Shown here in pieces: positions 53,481 to 64,000 of a stretch of DNA of 64,000 nucleotides. The stretch comes from Gautieria morchelliformis (taxonomy: Eukaryota; Basidiomycota; Agaricomycetes; Gomphales; Gomphaceae): the NCBI GenBank assembly GCA_015179125.1, contig WHVA01000031.1, forward strand, positions 186,001 to 250,000, read 5' to 3'. A program made the translations under genes and the position numbers. Within the stretch, counting starts at the first letter, position 1; every line of letters begins with the position of its first letter. The notes below the pieces were generated by a model. That model saw only the letters and a list, made by a program, of their open reading frames with translations. It was not told the origin of the DNA and did not search any database.

Positions 53481-54190
53481 ACCACAACCCTGACCCCAGT
53501 CTGCAAAAAATAGTTGTTAGTCGAGTTCGCTCCGCCAATTCGTCATCGGTTGGGCTGCCATATCCTTCTGGAAGAAGGATCGGCCTATCAGCTCTGGCTG
53601 CCTCAAGGCGGACGGCACAGCTCAAGAACGCTGCTGGTGTAAGGAGCGGGTGGGAGATGGCAATAGTTAAGCTGAAGTAGTCTTGTAGATAAGTCGGCCG
53701 CGAGGATGGCAACGCAGCGAGAGGGCCTGCAGACGTGGGTGGCGGCAGCAGTGGGGTGATGAATGGCGGAACGTGGAATGAAGTTATGGGGGCGTGGGTG
53801 GATGCATACTGATGGACGTTGAGTGAGGAAATGTACGAATAAAATGAATAAGTCAGTCACTTTGAACGACCCTACAAACATATGGGCAAAGGCGGCCAGT
53901 AAACGGGCATGGTCAGCTTGAGTTTCACAATAGTTATTGCGATCCTGTTCTAGAAACAGCAAGTACGCCACCCATACATCCCCGCGAGCGTGTCGTCGAT
54001 TTTGTGCTGCCCCACCCAGCCATACACGTCTCAATATCCATGGGGAACAATCCGTCACTGTACGGAAAGATCTTTGCAATAGAATTCGACGACCGGGATT
54101 AGCGGTCAAATTTGGTAGGACTAGAAGCACTGCAGAAAGCGCCGGCACCTAAAAATCAGATGAAACGGAACTTGAGTTTCAGTACAAAAC
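53481..54190. other. No supportable gene
   Basis: A 181-codon minus frame (53603-54148) includes stretches that read like protein (YLLFLEQDRNNYCETQADHA, LLAAFAHMFVGSFK) but also long non-protein-like parts. Probably a decayed gene. Confidence 0.35.
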
Positions 54191-54192
54191 CA

Positions 54193-54226
54193 GCTAAAAA
54201 TCAGTACTTGAGCACTGATTTTTAGC
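54193..54226. repeat. Hairpin, 13-bp arms
   Basis: GCTAAAAATCAGT and its reverse complement ACTGATTTTTAGC, 8-bp loop. The half GCTAAAAATCAG/CTAAAAATCAG also occurs just upstream (about 54150). Could be the end of a small inverted-repeat element; no partner end found. Confidence 0.7.
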
Positions 54227-54591
54227 TCACGAAGCATTCCCAGCCTCTTCGACCATGAACTGATTTCTAGTAGTGAAAATGTCCCACTTTGTACTGTTTT
54301 TTCAGCTCAAAAAGAACTTAATTCTAGCTTGTTTAGCACTAATAAAAAGTACATTCAGAACTAATTATTAGGTACATATATTATTGCCTAGCCAGTGGAT
54401 ATGAACTGGGACCGGACCGACACAGGACAGAGACTAAAGTATGAGCTGGTAGTGAGTTAGTGAATGAAACCGATGCAGTTGTAAGAGCGAGTGATTGTAA
54501 GTGCAGTAAACCGATGCAGTCATCAGAGCGTAGTATGAATGGGTCAAGCTAGGTCAAGAGAATATGCGAAGAGCCAGAGTCGGTAGGGAGA

Positions 54592-55862
54592 TGTCATGAC
54601 GCGTTTATTTCTCATACTCAGGTGCTCAGTCCTGCCATTTCTCACCCCATTTCCATGTTCGTTCCGATCGCCATTGTCGTGTTCGGCAACTGATTCTCGC
54701 TGTTTGCGCCAATTACCATAGCCACGCTGCCAAACGCACAATCAACGTCTTTGGACTGACTTGGCAGTCGTCGCTGGGTCTACCACCTCCTCTGCTCAAC
54801 CCTCTTCCGATGGTGTTCTGGTAATTGGATTGTCATGACCTGTGTATTTCCTGCACCTTGTATCCCCATTTCCCCTTTTGCTACTCCTCCCCAGTGTTCG
54901 CTCGGCTTCGCCCTCCACCTCGACCTCTCCTCCTCTATGTCACCTCTGTTCTCCCTTCCTCGCATTTCGCCGAATGACCATTCGCTGCTTGCATCATTCG
55001 CCAACAGGCACACCATAAAACCACGATCGACATCCCTATCCGGCATGATGGCTCGCCAGTAACTCCATCAGCTTCTCAATCCAACCCCCTTTTGGTGTTC
55101 ATATGAGCAAGGTGCGTTTGCAGGACATCCTACCCATAGGTCGTGTGGGATCAACCCAGTAGATGAAGAACCCGTGCAGGGCAGTGTATATGTGGGCCCC
55201 AAGACATGATTTCGTACACAGGTGTCTTCGCCACCTTCAGTCTCCGTCGTTTCATGTTCTCCCTCTTCTCTCATTCTATTGTATGTTTATTCCATCTATG
55301 TTGTATAATGACTGTGCACCCCTATCCAACCCTGACTTGTGACGGCCTCTTTCATATTCGCTGATACCTTATGAGCATTCGATATAAGTAGTTTACATTC
55401 ACATGTATATTCCCCAGTTCAATTATCATACGTCGTTCATCTTGTGCAAATTCGACCTTGCTGTGGTCATCGTCTTAAGCTTCTCTTGGAGATTTCCATC
55501 TTCGACTAGCAGAGGACTTAGGCGTCACTGGTGAGTTCTCATACTTCATCTTCGTTACCTTAGCTTTCGAACCATTTTCTGTGCTGTTGGCGAAGGGCTC
55601 CGAAGGAGCACCTTCGCCGGCGAAGGGATTGTCGAGACTTAGACAGCCCTTCCGTGAGACCTTGCACGTTACATCGTCAAGTGCCACGGGCTATTTCGCT
55701 ACGACTGTAGATAGGGTGAGCCCCGTTTGGGCAACCCTCTTACCTTGTGAACATTCGTTGGTTCATCTATTTGCCGAACGGCATACTTATTCGCACAAGT
55801 TATTCAGGCATTCGCTGTGTTCACTAATACACGATATTAACGCCTAAAAACCAATCTTGACA
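54592..55862 (-). mobile_element. Solo LTR-C, second copy
   Basis: 1271 bp, flanked by GGAGA (54587-54591 and 55863-55867). Minus-strand start TGTCAAGATTGG. It has a 30-bp extra block (CTCCGAAGGAG plus CCTTCGCCGGCGAAGG) near 55600 that the 27.2-kb copy lacks. Confidence 0.95.
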
Positions 55863-56336
55863 GGAGAGTGCAAGTGGGTAACAACTAATGGGTTGTCAAT
55901 CAGTTAAAAGTGGCATAGAAATAAAAGGGACATTATGGAGGTGTCTACTTGTATTCAGCATCAGGTCTTGCAGGAGCACGAACCTGGCGCTTGGACTTCC
56001 TGGCCTCAGGGTCAGCTTTCTTGGGAGCTGTTTTCCTGGGCGCTGATTTATTTGTCTCACTGGCCTTTGAGGCAGCCTGTAGCTGGAGAAGGTTAACACG
56101 GATATATAAAATAAACGGTTCACTTACCCTTTTGGCATGCATGGGCTAGAAGCAAGTGTAAGTTGTTATGTGGCTGGGTGGTGGAATAGGTGAATGTACT
56201 TACAGCTGGCACATCGTCCAGCGTCTTATAGTGTTTTGCCACTGGAACAGACGGTTTTCTGTCCTCTGGTGTTTTCCTTTTCATCGAGCTGGTGGCTTGG
56301 TCATCACAAAAATTTGCACTGGGCTTCCTGGCACCC

Positions 56337-57363
56337 TGTCAAGATTGGTTTTTAGGCGTTAATATCGTGTATTAGTGAGCACAGCGAATGCCCGAATGAC
56401 TTGTGCGAATAAGTATGCCGTTCGTCGAATAGGTGAACCAATGAATGTTCACAAAGTAAGAGGGCTTCCCGAGCGGGGCTCGCCCTATCTACAGTTGTAG
56501 CAAAATAGCCCGTGGCACTTGACGATGTAACGTACAAGGTGTCATGGAAGGGTTGTCTAAGTAGCGAAAATCCCCTCGCCGGCAAAGGTGCTCCTTCGGA
56601 GCCCTTCGCCATCAGCACAGAAAATAGTTCGAAGGCTAAGGTAACGAAGATGAAGTATGAGAACTCACCAGTGATGCCTGAGTCCTCTTCTGGTCGAAGA
56701 TAGAAATCTACAGGAGAAGGCTCAAGACGATGATCACAGCGAGGTCAAGTTTGCACAAGATGGACGTATGATAATTGAACTGAGGAATATACATGTGAAT
56801 GTAAACTACTTATATCGAATGCTCGTAAGGTATTAGCGAATAGGAAAGAGGCCGTTGTGAGTCAGGGTTGGATAGGGGTGCGCAGTTGTGATACAAAATA
56901 GATGAAATAAACATACAATAGAGTGAGGGAAGAGTGCGAACATGAAACGATGGAGAGTAAAGGTGGCGAGGCACTTATGTATGAAACCATGTCTTGGGAC
57001 CTGCATGCATGCTATCCTGCACGGACTCTTCGTCTACCGGGTTGATCCCACATGACATACAGACGGGACATCCCGTGAACACATTCTGGCCATATGAACA
57101 CCCAAAGGGGTTGGATTGAGCAGATGATGGGGCTAGTGATGAACCATCATGCCGGGGAAATGGTATCGATCGTATTTGATGGCGTGCCTGCTGGAAAAAT
57201 GTACGAGCAGTGAACAGCAGTTCGGAGAATGGGGCGAACAGCGAATAGAGTGGACGTAGGGGAAGAGTGGTTGAAGGGTGAGGTGAACGCTGGCGAAGAT
57301 GCTAGGGAGTGACGAGGGGGAACATAGAGGCAGCGGGGTAAGGAAAATAGACAGGTCATGACA
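56337..57363 (+). mobile_element. Solo LTR-C, third copy
   Basis: 1027 bp, TGTCAAGATTGG to GGTCATGACA, flanked by CACCC (56332-56336 and 57364-57368). Opposite in orientation to the copy 475 bp upstream. Lies inside an exon of the Lys/Ser-rich gene. Confidence 0.95.
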
Positions 57364-57559
57364 CACCCATTGTTGAAATCTTGGGCGAGCACGTCACGTT
57401 GTTCACTGATTAGGTGTAGAACTACGATATACAATGATAAACGCACCTTGGATTTGGAGCCAACTGGCTCAGAGGACTTCCCGGAACCCATCGTTGAACC
57501 CTGCGTGAGGGAGTCCCGTCGTTCACAGAACCCAACTTTGGCGGGTGCTCGCAACTTTT

Positions 57560-57990
57560 TATTATATGTAGATTCACCCATTTTATGCTCAGATTATAGA
57601 AAAGAAGAGGGTGAAAATACATGGCAATCTTATTGTTGGGATATAAATAAATTCTCTTTTGTCCCTCCCCGAGTGGCGGCTCCACCAATGAGAATGCCTC
57701 TTCTTATTTTTATGCCTCTTCTTATTTTTTCTACCCACTTTTAATATACACTATATCATTATAACTATTCATACTAATACTCCTACTCATATCTATTAGA
57801 AGTATCTATCCAACTATCTGTTATTCTATCTTGTAGTCAGATACTCTCTCATATGTATATATATCTCCGAGATGTTTAAACATATACAGAATATTCTAAT
57901 AACATCTATTATTCTCCTTATAAATACTACTTATATTCCTATGTGTTGTTATTAATACTCTTATAATATATATTATATACTCATATATGC
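57560..57990. other. AT-rich block
   Basis: About 430 bp far richer in A+T than the flanks (runs such as TATATATATC, TAATATATATTATATAC), between two exon-like pieces of the Lys/Ser-rich gene. No ORF, and no terminal repeats that I could find. Its function is unknown; an inserted or decayed element is likely. Confidence 0.55.
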
Positions 57991-58480
57991 TGTATCACAT
58001 GACCATTTTGATTATCCTCCTTTCTAGTTGATGTAGACTTGGTCATAGACTTACTGGCACTTGCTGAAGAAACTTTGGAAGGATTTTTTTTTTTCACAGA
58101 AGCCCGCTTGCTCATGGTGAACTTGCTGGAGGCCACCGACGCTGCACTCTTACTAGTATTGGCAACAGAGAGGGCTTGAGGCTCCTCACATGGCAGGTGG
58201 GCCAATCATTCCTCTCGCCAGCTTGCAGACCGACATTTGAGCTCTGAGCTATTTTTGAGGAACTGGCGCTTTGATCGGCCATAGGCCTTTGAAATGATTT
58301 AGCTCTGGGCATTCCTCAAGGACCTGTAGATAAAATGAGTATATATTGTGTGGCATCAAAGAGTTGTAATAGACTTACATGCTGTACAACAAGTGAGACC
58401 TTGCGGTTGTCTTGCTCTTGCATTGGCTCATGCGTATTCAGGATTTGAGAGGACCAGTCACGGACCGAACGCTGTATGAA

Positions 58481-59154
58481 TTAACAAAAGTAGATATAAG
58501 AGAACATGAGAACTTACCAGGATTTATTTATAGATTTGTTTATTGTCCTCCTCACCAGTGTCGAGCCCAAGGTGTTTGTGTCTACTGAAATCACAGCCTC
58601 CCATACCTTTGGGCTTAGGGACCTTCACACCTTCCGCTGCCCTGTAAGTCAGACCTCTCACTTACCCTCTCATTATGGTAGGTTAGAATTCACTTCACAA
58701 GCAGACACACATACTCATGGATCACGCTGTGATCACCAGGCAACTAATCTAGGTCAGAGGAGAGCATAGATTGTGCTTTACATACCAGACCCTGTCACCC
58801 ATTTATGATGACCTTGTGTGAATTGGTAGCTTACACAGTAGATGCGCTGCAGGACAGGCTGTGTCCAAGACAGACTATCAGAGGGTTACTGTGAGTACGA
58901 TATGGCAAGTCAAATCACTATGATAGCAGGGGATGCAATATCCATGTGTCAACTGTCAATGAGTGTTTGCTTTGGGAAACTCATGCAGTGCCTCTGCATT
59001 GTGTCCACAAAGTCCCATGCTCAAACCTGCTGAGATCAAGCTTTGTCGACCACTTTGCGAGAACAGCGGTATTCTCTGGCCACCACAAACATACCTGAGA
59101 CCAGGGTGGAACCCAGAATTCAAGTTCTGAGGGCAAGCTGAGTAACCAGCCATT
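58481..59154. other. No recognisable gene
   Basis: Short open frames only. It ends at AATGG (minus), the likely target side of the gypsy-3 3' LTR. Confidence 0.5.
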
Positions 59155-59637
59155 TGTAAGGGCGCTGGTTGTGGAGATCACACTACCACACAACTGACAA
59201 GGGGAAATCCAAAGTATGTATAAATGAACAGAGTATACAAGGGAGGGGATTCTCACCTGACAAGGGGAAATCCAAAGAGAAAAGTCTAAGGACCCCCAAT
59301 GTCAGCGAGCCAGTATTATACTACGCTGCGCAGCCAGGGACAACACTTGGCACCCGTCATCAACCCTGCATCCCCCTGACCTCCCTGACCCTTGATCGAC
59401 CCTTGATGCCACCCATTATGCGAGTCACTTGATTTCCGACACTGTTCCAAGAGTGGAAGTCGGAAATTGGAGTGGAACTGGCAAAGTGAACAGAACTGGT
59501 GGAAGTTCTCCCAGAAGCGGAATCATTTCCGAAAGCGGAGGCGGAGATGGAATCGGAACCGGAAGCAGAGTCGGAAAAGGAGTCGGAACTGGGTGTGGTG
59601 TTGGAACTGGAAATGGAAAACAGGGTGTCCCCTGACA
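59155..59637 (-). repeat. Gypsy-3 3' LTR (LTR-D family)
   Basis: 483 bp, minus-strand TGTCAGGGGACACC to CGCCCTTACA. Same family as the solo copy at 11283-11776, including the direct repeats (59194-59214, 59257-59277) and the hexamer array (about 59450-59625). Different 5-bp flanks on the two sides and an adjoining pol gene show that it is the 3' LTR of an element, not a solo copy. Confidence 0.92.
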
Positions 59638-59650
59638 TCACCCCCCCTCT
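59638..59650 (-). other. Gypsy-3 polypurine tract
   Basis: AGAGGGGGGGTGA on the minus strand immediately before the 3' LTR. Confidence 0.7.
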
Positions 59651-59707
59651 AGCGTGCTGCGTCCTCGAAGCACGGGACACGAGGGATTGAAATGCCAGTG
59701 AGTGGAT

Positions 59708-60093
59708 TCAGCGAGGGGCACCCGGGTGTGTCCTATAGAACTCATGGAGTTTGTCTGGAGCGGATACATCTTGCTCCGGGACCCACGAATTCTCCTCATA
59801 CCCATACCCTTCCCATTTCACGAGGAATTGGAGTCATCCTCGCACAAACCGGCTGTCCAGGATCTGTTCCACCACATAGTGCTCTTCCCCATCTACAATT
59901 TCTGGTGGAGGTGGTGGACGAGCCTTCCGACCTGGAATTGGGTCCTCAAGTGTAGGGAGTAACTTCACCACGTTGAAGACGGGGTGGAGGCGGGACATGG
60001 ACATGGGTGGCTGTTTGCATCTTCACTTGACCGTGGCAGATACTGGCATGGATGCAGCGCATATTGCATATGCACCAGGAGGTGGTATGCATT
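59708..60093 (-). pseudogene. Gypsy-3 integrase C-terminus with chromodomain
   Basis: LHPVFNVVKLLPTLEDPIPG, EIVDGEEHYVVEQILDSR, LQFLVKWEGYGYEENSWVP and LHEFYRTHPGAPR then the stop (59708-59710). The chromodomain is the tail of chromovirus integrases and steers insertion by binding histone marks. A TGA after RFVRG fits CGA-to-TGA. The segment 59990-60093 is partly unrelated or frameshifted. It joins 61477-62054 after removal of LTR-B. Confidence 0.9.
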
Positions 60094-60098
60094 CCGTC

Positions 60099-61471
60099 TG
60101 TATGGGAACCGCTGTTCAACCAGCATATTATATGGTCTCGGTTCTAGCTGTTCAACCAGCCCTCCAATGTCTCTTTATTGTAAATTTGTAATCTGCATCA
60201 AAGGCCTTTTAAAAACAACCAATTATCGCCCATAAAAATGTCTACTGTCCTCATAAGGCCTATTCAAACATCCCTCTAATTATCTATGAATTTTACCTAT
60301 TTTTCCGAGGCTGTCTTCACTCAAACTCACTTATTTCTGTGCAGCAGAGTTGTGGATACACATGTCCCCACAACTCTGTTTCGGACTTCCGATTTCAAAC
60401 TCCGACCAGACAATCGCATCGCTCGTGGCTTGTGCACCCACGGTCACTCACAAATCCGGTGAGGTGGCTCCTTCAGACTCAGCCTCTGAGTTTGAAAAGC
60501 CTAGTCATTTGCTTGTACAGCCTCAATGACTCAACTGACTCATGCACACCTTGGTGAGTCACATGCACATGACTCACCCAAGCTGTCATGAATCACATGG
60601 GCCCAATTAATGACTCATTCCTGACAAATCAAGCCCTGATTGGTGGAAAACCTAGTGGAGTCACCAGTAGGAGTCATTTCTAGTCACTGTGAGTCATTAT
60701 GAGTCAGACAGACCCTTCCCACACATTCCGAAAGCTTCTTCGTGACTCATTCCCCCATTCAATTAATAGATAGAAGGTCCTCCCGCTTAGTTAAGCGCCT
60801 GTACAATACGATATAAAAGGAGGCCCTTTTTGCCTGCCTTTCATCAGCCAATCTACCCATCTTCTATCCTACACGTGACCTCGTGTGACTTGCATCTTAC
60901 TAAGCTGCTAATCCTAGCTAGGGTTATTCACTTACTTTAGTGTATAATTCCTTGTTAAGTAGTTACTTTACTGCTTAGCCACTTGGACTAATCCTCCGGG
61001 TGTAATTCTACAGAGTGAGTCTGTCAATTGAAAGTCTTGCCATTCGCACTCCAATACCCGAGACGATCTAGTCAGTCGATTTTCCTGATTAGAGACTTTC
61101 ACAAGTCGCTTTGTTCACAAAACTCATCCCTTGTTTTATTGTTGTGCGCTGGTAGATTATCAGGGCAGTCCATTTATAAACTCGCCTGCTAAGTACATTC
61201 CTTTATATTTTGGAATATGCTTGGACCCTGATAGTGTCCTTGAACCTACAGTCTTTTAGTTTATTGTTCAGTGCTGCTAAGAAACGCATTGCCTTCCATC
61301 CGTATTAACTTGGACTAGTTTTTACACGGATTGCAACCAAGGTAAAAATATTAAATTATTTCTGGAGTTGTGCTGCAGCATTGTTTAATATTCTTTGAGT
61401 CTCGTAAATGACACGTTCTGATAGATTGAAGTGTTAGCAATAACACCAAAGTCTTGAAGGGTTCCAAAACA
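60099..61471 (+). mobile_element. Solo LTR-B in gypsy-3 integrase
   Basis: 1373 bp, TGTATGGGAACC to GGTTCCAAAACA, flanked by CCGTC (60094-60098 and 61472-61476). TATAAAAGG at 60812-60820 gives plus orientation. Near-identical family to 6906-8268. Confidence 0.95.
60527..60749 (+). promoter_or_regulatory. Array of eight TGA(C/G)TCA heptamers, second LTR-B copy
   Basis: Eight perfect heptamers in 223 bp, ending 62 bp before the TATA box. Same count and place as in the 7.6-kb copy, which lies in the opposite orientation elsewhere, so the array is a property of the subfamily. Confidence 0.8.
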
Positions 61472-61476
61472 CCGTC

Positions 61477-62054
61477 CAACCCTCCGCATCACTTTGAAGG
61501 GCCCAAGGTAGCGGTGGGCAAGCTTCTGCGAAGGGCGTGTGGTGCGGATGTCACTTGCATCTAGATACACCTTGTCTCCGACTTGGTACTCCGGGGCAGG
61601 AACCCGGCGTTGGTTGTAGTACCTTGCCATGTCATCCTTGGCCTTCGCAAGGGCCGACTTGGCTTTGGAAAGGGTGGAGTCCATGTGGTCTCGGAACTCA
61701 TTGACTGTCTCGAGTTGGGACTCTGCCTGGCGTGGCTCGAAGCCCATCCGCGGGTGTCGTCCGGAGTCAAGCATGAAGGGAGTCTGTTGTGTGGCGGAAT
61801 GTACATGGTTGTTGTATTGGAATTCTGCCAGTGGAAGTAACTCATCCCAGTCATCCTGCCTCTCATTGACAAAGAGGCGGAGATATTGCTCCAACTCCTG
61901 ATTGACCCGTTCCGTCTGTCCGTCACCCTGTGGATGGTATGCTGTGGTGGTAGCCAGCTTTATGCCAAGCAGGCGGTAGAGCTCCCGAGTCAGTTCCACG
62001 ACAAACTGCGGACCTCGGTCGGAAACAACTTGCTTTGGGAGCCCATGTAACTTC
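61477..62054 (-). pseudogene. Gypsy-3 integrase core
   Basis: KLHGLPKQVVSDRGPQFV (catalytic Asp), ATTTAYHPQGDGQTERVNQ (catalytic Glu), EFQYNNHVHSATQQTPFML, YQVGDKVYLDASDI and HRYLGPFKVMRRVG. The frame is open across the segment. The 5' part of the element is not seen; repeat R1 begins at 62055 where the integrase frame is cut. Confidence 0.92.
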
Positions 62055-62480
62055 TGTTGGGTGCATTTATGCTCCTGCACCAAAATCAAGCATAATATGT
62101 TCAATTTATTGTGTGGTGTTTCAATCTCTTCTCACATTGTTCTTGTACCATGCATTCACTTCTCTGGTTATTTTCGAAATTTTCCAGTCACTCCCTATCT
62201 CTCCATTTCATTCTGTTATTCCTATTTTCACAGGCGGCTGCACCCAGCGGAGTCTGAAATGACTTCGGCGCGCGAGCCCTTGGGCGCTAAAGGGCCGGGT
62301 GCACGTATATGCTCTCTGAGACAGAATAATACTCCTCTCCTAGTGACAATAAATTCACTGAGAGAGGCGAGTAGTATCTTTCATATTTACATAGCATGTT
62401 GACTGAAAATCATGTAGTGTATTTGATTCTAGGTATTGTATCAATATAACAGTGACAATAAATTCACTGAGAGAGTGTAT
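62055..62480 (+). repeat. Uncharacterised repeat R1, copy 2
   Basis: Begins TGTTGGGTGCATTTATGC exactly where the gypsy-3 integrase breaks off, so it inserted there or marks a rearrangement. Shares about 300 bp with 16540-16842. CAGTGACAATAAATTCACTG blocks occur near 62343 and 62450. I could not find a matching target duplication at the right end. Confidence 0.65.
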
Positions 62481-62709
62481 TTGATTCTAGCTTTCTAAGA
62501 ACTCTACCGAACCTTCCCTGCCATAACCCCAAGTTGATAACATATTTGGCTAGGGTTATGTATTCCATACCCTCTTGTATATTGACATAGAACTGATCTA
62601 TCCCTAGGGAGGCCAAGACGCCAGAATATTTCCGGTTTATGTACCGACCTTTCCCATATTTGTCCTTTCATCCGCATCACAGGTTATTGCTTTCCTCAAA
62701 TTGGATGAG

Positions 62710-63987
62710 ATGGCTCATCTTGAGACGTGGAATCCTAGCGATCGTCAATGGGAGCTGCATTCCCTTTCAACCTCACGTCATGTCAGCGAGGATCAACGAC
62801 TACTTTACAAGGTGATACTCGATTCTACGTCTTCCATTTCCAACGACAGTTGTCCCGGCCTGGCAGCCAAACTTGCTCTTCAGCCTCGTGTTGGCAAATG
62901 GACACGGACAGGAGAAGAATACATCCTGCCGGTTCCTCCGACCCCACCGTTGCTTACACCCGTTCTTTCTACACCCATTCTTTCTACACCTGTTTCCACA
63001 CCGACGGCCACTCCAGCAGGTTCTTGGTCAGCTCGGAGCCCTTCAAGTTCGGCTCACTCACCTTCTCCCCCATCGACAAAATCTCTGAAGCGAAAGCGGC
63101 TCTCTCGTCAGGCAGGTGGTCTTAAGAAGGCATGCTGGACCAAGGGCAAGGAGGTGGTGCGCTCCAGGGTTTGGCCTACGCAGTATCATGTCTCAGAAGT
63201 CACGGAAGGCCTAGAGTATATCCAGAATGGTCGTCACCAAGGGCGTGGAACCATCAAGGAAATCTACCAAGAATTTTACGGACAGCCGATGGTTCATTCA
63301 ACCTTCAAATCCAACCGCAACCTCTGGAATGAACAGATCTCGCCCGAGTTGAAGAGCCATTTCATTGCCTATGGGAAGACACCCTTGGGCCTTTGGCCCC
63401 AGTTCCTGCATACATACCATCACGACGGTGTGGAACTGCCCATGCATCAGGACGAAGAGTCCGATTCTGCTGCATCTGACAAGAACGATCATGATCACCC
63501 CAGGGATGAAAACACAGATACTGAGGGTAGTGGGGGCAACGGCAGGGGTCATCGCCATCCCTCCTTGGAATGGCCAAGTCCAACTGCAAGTGATTGCGTA
63601 TTTTGTGGCCTCCCCTTGCCTGATGTTCTCTCACCTCAACTGCATTCACTGCTGGAAGAGCTCCTTCGTCCCTCTAATAGTTACATATTGGCTTCTAATG
63701 ATGGCATGATCTCCCGTCATCATCACCCAGGCTGTGGTTGGAAACTTCGTGTAGAGTTCTGCGGTCGCCATGTCTGTGAGACACAGGTGGCCAGCGATGC
63801 TGATGGTGAATCCTGGCCTTCACCCATTGACATCGATTATACGCTCCTGGACAGCCGTGTCCGATCTCTTCAACCTGAACTGGCTCGTGCGGTTGTGAAA
63901 CCACAATGTAACTGGCTATTCCGACGTGTCATCCGACAGATCTCCCGCCATGGAATGACAAAATTCCGCAGCCTAGATGGTCTTTGA
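62710..63987 (+). CDS. Intact 425-aa protein, possibly RTC4-like
   Basis: Open from the first ATG at 62710 (MAHLETWNPSDRQW) to TGA 63987, without introns. A Pro/Thr/Ser-rich segment (residues about 75-125) with KSLKRKRLSR, a possible nuclear signal, precedes a region with YIQNGRHQGRGTIKEIYQEF, then an acidic linker and a C-terminal part with CVFCGLPLPDVLSPQL, HHHPGCGWKLRVEFCGRHV and a helical end. CxFCxxPLP followed by an FC.RH motif recalls the RTC4-like domain of fungal proteins, but I recall this only by pattern. It is the only long host-like ORF here without lesions. Confidence 0.6.
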   Translation: MAHLETWNPSDRQWELHSLSTSRHVSEDQRLLYKVILDSTSSISNDSCPGLAAKLALQPRVGKWTRTGEEYILPVPPTPPLLTPVLSTPILSTPVSTPTATPAGSWSARSPSSSAHSPSPPSTKSLKRKRLSRQAGGLKKACWTKGKEVVRSRVWPTQYHVSEVTEGLEYIQNGRHQGRGTIKEIYQEFYGQPMVHSTFKSNRNLWNEQISPELKSHFIAYGKTPLGLWPQFLHTYHHDGVELPMHQDEESDSAASDKNDHDHPRDENTDTEGSGGNGRGHRHPSLEWPSPTASDCVFCGLPLPDVLSPQLHSLLEELLRPSNSYILASNDGMISRHHHPGCGWKLRVEFCGRHVCETQVASDADGESWPSPIDIDYTLLDSRVRSLQPELARAVVKPQCNWLFRRVIRQISRHGMTKFRSLDGL

Positions 63988-64000
63988 AGGTGCATGGGTT

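Larger units (their letters stand above)
55945..58480 (-). pseudogene. Lys/Ser-rich multi-exon gene split by a solo LTR, unrecognised
   Basis: Minus-strand exon-like pieces with splice-site-like borders: RSVRDWSSQILNTHEPM and KVSLVVQH (about 58390-58480), VLEECPELNHFKGLWPI (58270-58325), FTMSKRASVKKKNPSKVS and SASASKSMTKSTSTRKED (58010-58130), a piece GFCERRDSLTQGSTMGSG (57450-57560), ARKPSANFCDDQATSSMKRK (56230-56345), and a C-terminus SAPRKTAPKKADPEARKSKR to DAEYK and stop (55945-56090). The basic Ala/Lys/Pro tail is reminiscent of histone H1 or other DNA-binding proteins. Solo LTR-C (56337-57363) and an AT-rich block interrupt it, and some frames have stops. I cannot name it. Confidence 0.4.

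Overview
The window reads as a transposon-rich stretch of a filamentous basidiomycete genome, most likely an agaricomycete. The signs are short introns (about 45-60 bp, GTGAGT/GTATGT donors, CTGAC-type branch points), copia and chromodomain-gypsy LTR retrotransposons, a Tad-like LINE, and a SesA-NACHT-ankyrin NLR-type gene. I cannot name the species from sequence alone. About two thirds of the window is mobile DNA in nested layers.

Layout. 0.6-1.2 kb: an LTR (LTR-E) with a tandem array. 1.5-11.0 kb: Copia-1, a complete copia element (5-bp target duplication TGGCA) inserted in an older gypsy gag and itself hit by LTR-F and by an LTR-A/LTR-B tandem. 11.0-13.8 kb: rest of that gag with solo LTR-D, joined to the 3' end of a second gypsy copy. 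13.8-18.3 kb: broken fragments of a G-protein beta gene and an Hsp70 gene, and an uncharacterised repeat. 18.3-23.6 kb (minus): a SesA-NACHT-11xANK gene whose frame runs by a phase-0 intron into a complete seven-blade Tup1-type WD40 propeller; the NLR half carries a stop and a frameshift. 23.7-26.1 kb: compact ORFs around a 321-bp long inverted repeat, possibly an endogenised negative-strand mycovirus. 27.2-41.3 kb: Copia-2, split by the complete 9.1-kb Gypsy-1 (target duplication CTTGC), which carries an extra spliced antisense gene between pol and its 3' LTR. 42.6-49.0 kb: a full-length Tad-like LINE with 13-bp target duplication. 49-59 kb: a copia remnant, a pair of inverted disordered ORFs, an SDR pseudogene, and a Lys/Ser-rich gene split by a solo LTR-C. 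59.2-62.1 kb: 3' half of a third gypsy with a nested LTR-B. 62.7-64.0 kb: one intact host-like ORF, possibly RTC4-like.

How the pieces relate. Exact 5-bp duplications let the insertions be ordered (gypsy-4 gag, then Copia-1, then LTR-A/B and LTR-F; Copia-2, then Gypsy-1, then LTR-A). Eight solo LTRs against two complete LTR elements show frequent LTR-LTR recombination. All eight in-frame stops in Gypsy-1 gag-pol are TGA and fit CGA-to-TGA change, and its two LTRs differ mostly at CpG sites, which suggests cytosine methylation and deamination.

The best candidates for something undescribed are the NLR-Tup1 fusion, the antisense zinc-cluster gene in Gypsy-1, the half-tRNA primer sites of the two copia elements, and the bZIP-site arrays in LTR-B.
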